A stretch of DNA of 64,000 nt from CAZJYI01 sp964550025 (lineage in GTDB: Bacteria; Verrucomicrobiota; Kiritimatiellia; UBA8416; CAYOBW01), in NCBI GenBank assembly GCA_964550025.1, contig CAZJYI010000013.1, forward strand, positions 1 through 64,000, written 5' to 3'. A program made the position numbers and the translations under genes. Below are positions 54,701 through 60,379 of this stretch, in pieces (positions within the stretch are counted from its first letter, which is position 1; every line of letters begins with the position of its first letter). Below the pieces are notes generated by a model. That model saw only the letters and a list, made by a program, of their open reading frames with translations, had not been told where the DNA came from and ran no database searches.

Positions 54701-56701
54701 GATGAGGAGTACATCGAGCTCGTCAACACCAACGCGGTTGCCGTGGACATTTCGGGATGGACGCTCGACGGTGGCGTCGAGCACACGTTTCAGCCCGGCA
54801 CCGTTATCGTGGCGGTCGGGTCGTTGTACCTGTCCCCCAATGCTGCCGTCTTCCGCGCGCGGGCCGTTTCCCCGCGCGGCGGGGAAGGCCGATTCGTGCA
54901 GGGCGCATACCAGGGTCACCTGTCCAGCTTCGGGGAGACGCTACGCATCAAGGCGCCGGACGGCACGGTCGTGGGCGAAACCAGCTATGTCGGCTCCCCG
55001 TCAGATGCTCAACGGTACCTGAGGATCTCGGAACTCCACCACAGCCCCGCGAGGAACGGGGGGACTTACTCTCCGGGCGCGTATGAGTTCGTCGAGATCG
55101 TCAACACGCACACGAACGAGACGGTTGGCTTGACCGGCGTCTCGCTCAGCGACGGCATCCTGTTCGACTTCCCGACGGGCACCGTGCTTGCCGCCGGCGC
55201 ATACCTGGTCGTCGCCGCCGACACGAATGCCTTTGCGGAGCGGTACGAAACGACGGGGGGCATGATTGCCGGGGAGTACTCAGGGGCGCTTGATGGTGGG
55301 GGAGAGCGGGTGAAGCTGGATGACGCCTCGGGATCGACCATCCACGAGATCACGTACGGGACGGGCTGCAACTGGCCAGCCAAAACGGTTGCCGGACATT
55401 CACTCGTGCTTCGCGAGGGGACAGCCATTCCGGGCGGTCGCATGCGCGACGCGGCTGCCTTCTGGCGCGACAGCACATACCTGCATGGGTCGCCGGGAGG
55501 GCCCGATCCCGCACCTTTTTCCACGGTCGTGCTCAACGAACTCGCCGCGCACACCGATACCGAAGTGCCGGGATACGAGTCCAACGACTGGCTGGAACTG
55601 TTCAACACGACGTCCAACGCCGTTGGCCTGGGACACTGGTACCTCAGCGACGATCCCCTGAACCTGACCAACTGGGCCGTTCCGAGCAACCGCGTACTGG
55701 CCGCACTGGACTGGATCGCGTTCGACGAAATCAACGACTTCCACAACCCGACCAACACGGGCTTCGGCCTGGACAAGGATGGCGAGGCGCTCTACCTCTC
55801 GCATCTCCCCGGGACGGCGGAGGACCGCGTGGCGGATGCCGTCGTTTTCGGCGCGCAGGAGAACGGCCGCACGCTCGGGCGCTATCCGGATGGGGTGGGG
55901 GGGTGGCGGACGATGCTGCCCTCGCGCGGTGCGGCCAATACGAATCCGGCGGGAGACGTCGTGATCGCTGAGATTATGTTCAACCCGCCGGGGGGTGAGG
56001 ATGCGTTCCTCGAGTACATTGTGCTGCACAACCCGACGGACGGGGTGGCCGCCTTGACGAACGCCGTCGGGCCCTGGCGCGTGGTGGGGGAGGTCGATTT
56101 CACGTTTGCCGCCGACGCCACGATTCCCGCTGGCGACCGTCTGGTTCTCGTACCGTTCGATCCCGCGGTCGCGGCGGCGCGGGACGACTTCATCGGTGCC
56201 TACGGCCTGACGGGGCAGACGGTGACCATCGTGGGGCCTTACGAGGGCCTGCTCGCGAACGGCGAGGGGGCGCTCCGTTTGGAGCGGCCACAGGCGCCCG
56301 ATCTCCCCTGGGAGCCCGTGTCCTGGGTGACCGTGGACGAGGTTTACTACAGCTCGTACTTGCCCTGGTTCGACTCGGCGGCGGGAACGGGCCTCGCGTT
56401 GCATCGAATTGCCGACACCGGTTCGGGGGCGGACATGCAAAGCTGGCGGACGGGCGCCCCGTCTCCATTGACTGATGCGGTGGCGTGGCCCGTTCCGGGG
56501 TTGTGGATAGAGCGTATGCTAGACGGTGTCCGCATTGACTGGGACGGCGCACCTGGCTTCAAGTACGAACTGCAGCGCAGCCCGTCGCTTTCGCCGACAG
56601 CGTGGGAGACCGTGGATGAAGTGATAACGAATGGTCGCGCGCGAGTGGGGGACGCGCTTCGCGCCCCGGGAGCCGTGTATCGTGTGTGGCAGAGAGAGTA
56701 G
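51713..56701 (+). CDS. Giant surface protein with lamin-tail, LamG and CotH kinase-like domains
   Basis: Start taken as GTG 51713, giving a signal peptide (LALWVLCVLSVPCPSSAQ); the ribosome site is weak. 1662 residues. Domains in order: lamin-tail (about 20-130: VVISEFMAINDDTLIDDFGV, SDWIELYNAGSN); LamG (about 155-350); a FlgD/Ig-like stretch; a CotH kinase-like domain (about 600-960: KKSYKFEFNDGYHF, DEFNLNTTYTDKAYTRT, ALYKVVRNSIWG, WEFFPWDVDLAFGPD); then three or four further lamin-tail domains (EYIELVNTNAVAVDISGWTL; NDWLELFNTTSNAVGLGHWY; AFLEYIVLHNPTD). The C-terminal module ends APGAVYRVWQRE. CotH proteins phosphorylate secreted proteins in spore-formers; in PVC bacteria their role is unknown. 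The TAG stop is part of a REPIN-like element. Confidence 0.85.
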   Translation: MLKRKLNPYSTAPLALWVLCVLSVPCPSSAQVVISEFMAINDDTLIDDFGVSSDWIELYNAGSNTADLAGWHLTDRTNDLTKWTLPTVSIEAGEFLLVYASGLNRTNPAAPLHANFKLDGDGEYLALVKPDGATIAHHFTPAYPSQYADISYGLSMPRYSRLIGHWTFDDASSTAALLADTSPEGDDKSGALHSGTTPAGVSGVVGEAIELFGNQNISLGSSPEFDRTTWTASMWLYNDPGVTGWRTAFGSWYGWGRMAIHIGRDNAGTWGDHGGGQTSGGSVQDATWTHIVSVRTPDGQENALWIDGVKQAQVSSGACDFPASDHVRLGTKDGANNGWDGRIDDLGYFDDTLTSGEIVAIRDMALSTYDYDLSDLQHLFELHRAGNGSLTVDGDVWGYAAGLTGGEGLHTSGERTWLVLNGAAGTGVEFGLGGPPPDTTGGISTNAHAFFASPSPGSANGVGLQDLGPAISDVTANLPAVADAQSIVVTARVEATAHPTDAVDLNYRVMYGGEATVAMRDDGVAPDAVADDDVFSAAIPASASGPGDMVRWYVTAADTQAGTSRQPRFPGTTVSPEYFGTVVADPAVTSALPNLQWFVEDPAAATVVAGTRASLYYNGEFYDNVFVRRRGQTSANWPKKSYKFEFNDGYHFRFDPDLPRVDEFNLNTTYTDKAYTRTVLSFEAYRDAGSASCESFMMRVQQNGSFYSVAIFIEQPDRDYLRRNDRDPDGALYKVVRNSIWGIHAYRGSATSGIEKKTRRHEDASDMQALIDGMALNGGELERYLYDHVDLAACVTYMAASVVIQNIDRTLKNFYLYRDTEGDGEWEFFPWDVDLAFGPDALNTDAIVASADTGSGSSHPFMGTRDHTFRTLWNGLLDAIIETPSTRQMFLRRLRTLMDEQLSTSRFEDRIDALVAVLGADVLLDKAAWGGNAHFGSTDYTLQAAADRIKAEYLAPRRTHLFTTHVSGGIGIPAQQVGYPTIGFGAIDYDPSSGNQDEEYIELVNTNAVAVDISGWTLDGGVEHTFQPGTVIVAVGSLYLSPNAAVFRARAVSPRGGEGRFVQGAYQGHLSSFGETLRIKAPDGTVVGETSYVGSPSDAQRYLRISELHHSPARNGGTYSPGAYEFVEIVNTHTNETVGLTGVSLSDGILFDFPTGTVLAAGAYLVVAADTNAFAERYETTGGMIAGEYSGALDGGGERVKLDDASGSTIHEITYGTGCNWPAKTVAGHSLVLREGTAIPGGRMRDAAAFWRDSTYLHGSPGGPDPAPFSTVVLNELAAHTDTEVPGYESNDWLELFNTTSNAVGLGHWYLSDDPLNLTNWAVPSNRVLAALDWIAFDEINDFHNPTNTGFGLDKDGEALYLSHLPGTAEDRVADAVVFGAQENGRTLGRYPDGVGGWRTMLPSRGAANTNPAGDVVIAEIMFNPPGGEDAFLEYIVLHNPTDGVAALTNAVGPWRVVGEVDFTFAADATIPAGDRLVLVPFDPAVAAARDDFIGAYGLTGQTVTIVGPYEGLLANGEGALRLERPQAPDLPWEPVSWVTVDEVYYSSYLPWFDSAAGTGLALHRIADTGSGADMQSWRTGAPSPLTDAVAWPVPGLWIERMLDGVRIDWDGAPGFKYELQRSPSLSPTAWETVDEVITNGRARVGDALRAPGAVYRVWQRE

Positions 56702-56838
56702 CGCCCCGCTCCCGCGGGGTGACTGGTGCAGCCGGCTTTCAGCCGGCGGTCAGTGGCAGAAAGAGCCCGATCCGCGCATCCCCCCTGCACCGGCAGGATG
56801 CCGGATCAACGCGTCACCCCGCGGGAGCGGGGCGCTAC
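56698..56838. repeat. REPIN-like element with perfect 26-bp terminal inverted repeats
   Basis: The left arm 56698-56723 (GTAGCGCCCCGCTCCCGCGG, then GGTGAC) is the exact reverse complement of 56813-56838. Each arm is itself a hairpin (CCCCGC/GCGGGG). The interior holds GCCGGCTTTCAGCCGGC and other GC palindromes. Total 141 bp. The left TAG is the stop codon of the CotH-domain gene, and the right end lies 46 bp before the ATG of the next gene. Confidence 0.9.
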
Positions 56839-56883
56839 TGTAATGTCGTGTCATTTTCGGGTGAAAGGAGTATGGTGCAGGTC

Positions 56884-59800
56884 ATGAGATTGCCGAGTGT
56901 AGGTTCCCGTTATGTCGGAAGAGCGGCTGCGATCTCCGTGGCTGCCGTCTTGCTTTCCCCCCTCTTCCTCCCCGCTGCGCCGGCCGACGGCCCTGTTTGC
57001 CACTGGACGTTCGACGGTGCATTGTCCGACAGTGCCGGTGGCGCGCAGGATGCGCTGACGGTGCAGGGCGCCGCGGCTGCGCGCTTCGTCGGCGAAGATG
57101 TCGCGCCAGGTGTATCGGGCAAAGCCGTGGCGCTGAACATCGAGGCCGGTGATGCGTCACATCTGGCGGCCGCCAATTCGACCGACGTTCGCCTGGGGGC
57201 GAGCTATACGATCGAGGCGTGGATTCAGCCGGCGTGGCCGCCGCGGCAGGTTTCCCCCTGGCAGCGTCTCGTGCTTAACTGGGGCGGCCCCGGACACTAT
57301 GCTTACCACCTCGCCATTCACAATGGCGTTGCCAGCCTCTATCACGGGCAGGCCGACGGCTCCTACGTCTTTGCCGAGGGCGGACGGATCGATGCGGGAC
57401 GATGGCAGCACATCACGGGCGTTGCGCGGCGGAATGACGCCGATCCGGCCAGGAGCCGCCTTGAGGTCTATCTCGACGGTCGGCTTGCGGCCGCTGGTAC
57501 GTATGACGGGACGATTTGCACGACGGAGAAAGAGGGACTGGGTCTCGGCGACTCGGTCGGCATCGCTTCGGCGACATCCCGCTTCAGAGGCTACCTCGAC
57601 GAGGTCACGATGTGGAACCGTGCGCTTGCCCCGGAAGAAATCCGCGCACGCTATGACGGCCGGGCTCCCGCATTGGCGGAGATTGCGCGTAGGCCACAGG
57701 TTGTTCCCCCGGCCGAGAAAGGCCTCGTCGAGCAACTCGACACCCTGGGCGTCAAGGAGGTCATCTTCGCCGAACGCGGGGCGGGGCGCGACATATCCGG
57801 CCATTACTACGCGAACTTCGGGTACGCCTGCATCGATACGAACATCTGGTTTCACGCCGCCGACGGCACGCGGCTGTGCAGGCTGAATCCGAAGACGAGC
57901 GAGTTGTCGGTCTTGCTTGACGATCCGGGCGGTTCCGTACGCGACCCGTGCGTGCACTACGACGGAAAGAAGGTTCTCTTCTCGTACCGCAAGGGCGGGA
58001 CGCACCAGTACCACCTGTACGAGATCAACCGTGACGGCAGCGGCCTGCGTCAACTGACCGACGGCCCCTGGGATGACGTTGAACCGGCCTACCTGCCCGA
58101 TGGCGGAATCGTCTTCGCGTCTACGCGCTGCAAGCGCTACATTCTCTGCTGGCTGGCGCAGTCGGCCACGCTGCACCGCTGCGACGCCGACGGCGGCAAC
58201 ATCCGCATGCTGTCCTCGAACACCGTCACGGAGAACACGCCTTGCGTGTTGCCGGACGGGCGCGTTCTGTACACGCGCTGGGAGTACGTGAACCGGGACG
58301 CGGTTGTGTACCATCACCTGTGGACCATGAACCCGGATGGCACGGGCGTCATGGTTTACTTCGGCAACATGCATCCCGGAGGCGTGTTCATCGACGCCCA
58401 ACCTATCCCGGGGACGCGCGATGTCGTGTTCATCAACTCGCCCGGTCACGGCCGCAACGAGCACGTGGGGCACGTCGCCATCGTCTCCGACCGCCTCGGA
58501 CCCGACGAGCGTTCCGTCATGCGCAACGTGACGGGCAATGGCTACCGTGACCCGTACCCGCTTTCGCCCGAGGCGTTTCTCGCCGCGAAGGGCAACCGGC
58601 TCGTGCTGCTGGGGCGTGACGGCCGTGAGAAGGTGGTCTACACCGGCCGCCGGATGGTCCACGAACCGCGTCTGTTGGCCGCGCGCCCGCGGGAACGTGT
58701 GATACCGTCGCGCGTCGAGCTCGACAAGGAATCGGCGACCATGATCGTCTCCGACGTCTACTTCGGTCGCAACATGGCCGGCGTCGAACGCGGCGCGATC
58801 AAGAAGATCCTCGTGCTGGAGGACCTGCCTAAACCGGCTAACTACCACGGCGGCGGGTCGCAGCCGCTGGGACACGGGGTGTCATCGACACTCAAGCGCA
58901 TCCTGGGGACCGTTGCGGTCGAACCGGATGGCTCGGCTCATTTCACTGTTCCGCCGATGCGCAGCATCTACCTCGCCCTGCTTGACGAGAACAACCTGTC
59001 CGTGAAACAGATGCGCAGCTTCGCCACGTTGCAGCCGGGCGAGACGGCGAGCTGCGTGGGTTGTCACGAACCGCGTTTGCAGTCACCGTCAGGGGGACTC
59101 CCGATGCTGGCGGCGCTCAATCGGCCGCCCAGCCGGATCGAGCCCATCAAAGGCGTCCCCGAGGTGATGGATTTCCCCCGCGACATCCAGCCCATCCTGG
59201 ATTGCCACTGCGTGAAATGCCACGACAGTGCGAAGCGCAAGGGAGGCGTGGTGCTGACCGGCGACCGCGGTCCCGTCTACTCGCTGAGCTACTACAACCT
59301 GCTGTTGCATTGGCAGATCAAGGACACGCATGGCGATCCCAAGCATGGGACCGGGCGGCAGCACGGCAACGACGCGCCTTACACGACTTACAGCTCCGCC
59401 TCGGCCCTGATGAAGAAGATCGATGGCAGCCACCACAAGGTGAAACTCACCCCGGAAGAGCACCGGATGCTGCGCTTGTGGATCGACGTCAATGCCCCGT
59501 ACCCCGGGACCGTGGCCGCTCTCGGCACCGGGCAGGTGGGCGGCTGCTGGGGCAACAACAAGCCCGTGCGCATCATGGCGGATACCTGGCCGTCTACAAA
59601 GGCCGCCGCGGCCGCGGTTCAGCGGCGATGCGTCGCCTGCCATGGGAAGTGGTTGCCGAAACACGTCACGGGTCGTGTGCCGCTCAATCCCTGGAACGAC
59701 ATGCTGGCGTGGACGCGGCCGCTCAGCCGTTTCTCCCGCCACCGCGTCTTCAACCTCACGCACCCGAACCGGTCCCTGATCCTGCTTGCGCCGCTGGCGA

Positions 59801-60144
59801 AAGCGGCCGGCGGCTATGCCGAGGGGATGCCGGAGCAACGCAAGGTAAGCGAGAATCGCAATGCCCCGCCAAAGCCGGTCACGCATCCCGTCATCTTTGC
59901 GGACAGGAACGATCCGGACTACCGCACGATGCTGACGCATATCGAGGAGGCGGGGGCGAAGCTTGACGAGATAAAGCGCTTTGACATGCCGGACTTCCGG
60001 CCAAGCGAGCAGTACGTACGCGAGATGAAACGCTATGGGATCCTGCCCGACGGCCTCGACCCGGCGGCACCCATTGATCCCTACGCCACCGACCAGGCCT
60101 ACTGGCGCAGTTTCTGGCATGTGGCAGCGGGACAAGACCCGTGA
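56884..60144 (+). CDS. LamG plus hydrazine synthase alpha-like PD40/cytochrome c protein, copy 2
   Basis: Start uncertain among in-frame ATG 56872, GTG 56875 and ATG 56884, because AAAGGAG ends at 56870; 56884 is used. 1086 residues with a signal peptide (AAISVAAVLLSPLFLPAAPA). Residues of about 30-260 are a LamG-type domain (VCHWTFDGALSDSAGGAQDA, YTIEAWIQPAW, FRGYLDEVTMWNRALAPEE). The rest follows copy 1 at 26550: propeller (VLFSYRKGGTHQYHLYEINR), middle-domain block (RILGTVAVEPDGSAHFTVPP), haem sites CVGCH (724), CVKCH (776) and CVACH (916), and the end DQAYWRSFWH. Predicted periplasmic haem protein; substrate unknown. Confidence 0.88.
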   Translation: MRLPSVGSRYVGRAAAISVAAVLLSPLFLPAAPADGPVCHWTFDGALSDSAGGAQDALTVQGAAAARFVGEDVAPGVSGKAVALNIEAGDASHLAAANSTDVRLGASYTIEAWIQPAWPPRQVSPWQRLVLNWGGPGHYAYHLAIHNGVASLYHGQADGSYVFAEGGRIDAGRWQHITGVARRNDADPARSRLEVYLDGRLAAAGTYDGTICTTEKEGLGLGDSVGIASATSRFRGYLDEVTMWNRALAPEEIRARYDGRAPALAEIARRPQVVPPAEKGLVEQLDTLGVKEVIFAERGAGRDISGHYYANFGYACIDTNIWFHAADGTRLCRLNPKTSELSVLLDDPGGSVRDPCVHYDGKKVLFSYRKGGTHQYHLYEINRDGSGLRQLTDGPWDDVEPAYLPDGGIVFASTRCKRYILCWLAQSATLHRCDADGGNIRMLSSNTVTENTPCVLPDGRVLYTRWEYVNRDAVVYHHLWTMNPDGTGVMVYFGNMHPGGVFIDAQPIPGTRDVVFINSPGHGRNEHVGHVAIVSDRLGPDERSVMRNVTGNGYRDPYPLSPEAFLAAKGNRLVLLGRDGREKVVYTGRRMVHEPRLLAARPRERVIPSRVELDKESATMIVSDVYFGRNMAGVERGAIKKILVLEDLPKPANYHGGGSQPLGHGVSSTLKRILGTVAVEPDGSAHFTVPPMRSIYLALLDENNLSVKQMRSFATLQPGETASCVGCHEPRLQSPSGGLPMLAALNRPPSRIEPIKGVPEVMDFPRDIQPILDCHCVKCHDSAKRKGGVVLTGDRGPVYSLSYYNLLLHWQIKDTHGDPKHGTGRQHGNDAPYTTYSSASALMKKIDGSHHKVKLTPEEHRMLRLWIDVNAPYPGTVAALGTGQVGGCWGNNKPVRIMADTWPSTKAAAAAVQRRCVACHGKWLPKHVTGRVPLNPWNDMLAWTRPLSRFSRHRVFNLTHPNRSLILLAPLAKAAGGYAEGMPEQRKVSENRNAPPKPVTHPVIFADRNDPDYRTMLTHIEEAGAKLDEIKRFDMPDFRPSEQYVREMKRYGILPDGLDPAAPIDPYATDQAYWRSFWHVAAGQDP

Positions 60145-60189
60145 GCAGGTTCACGACGGGATACTCTTGGGCGGTATGGGTGCAGAGAT

Positions 60190-60316
60190 GTAGGTCCCAG
60201 TTGTACTGGGACCCGGGAGTGTGGCGATGCGGGAGTGCAACAGTCGTGACCTCAGACCGAATTGTTGCGTGACTGCATCGTTCTCACTCGTTGGTCCCAT
60301 TGCAAATGGGACCTAC
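60190..60316. repeat. Inverted pair of GTAG-headed type G palindromes
   Basis: GTAGGTCCCA-GTTGTAC-TGGGACC at 60190-60213 faces an inverted copy at 60293-60316 (GGTCCCATTGCAAATGGGAC, then CTAC). The pair forms a 127-bp unit between two cytochrome genes. Nothing else is recognised in the 235-nt gap (60145-60379). Confidence 0.85.
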
Positions 60317-60379
60317 CCGGGATGGAATCCTGACACGTCGTTGGGTGAGTGCATTGGATGGAATAAGAGGAGGATGTGG

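Noticed and set aside
52622..54919. Minus-strand frame of about 765 codons opposite the CotH-domain gene
   Set aside because: No family motifs or ribosome site; the plus strand carries CotH and lamin-tail motifs throughout.
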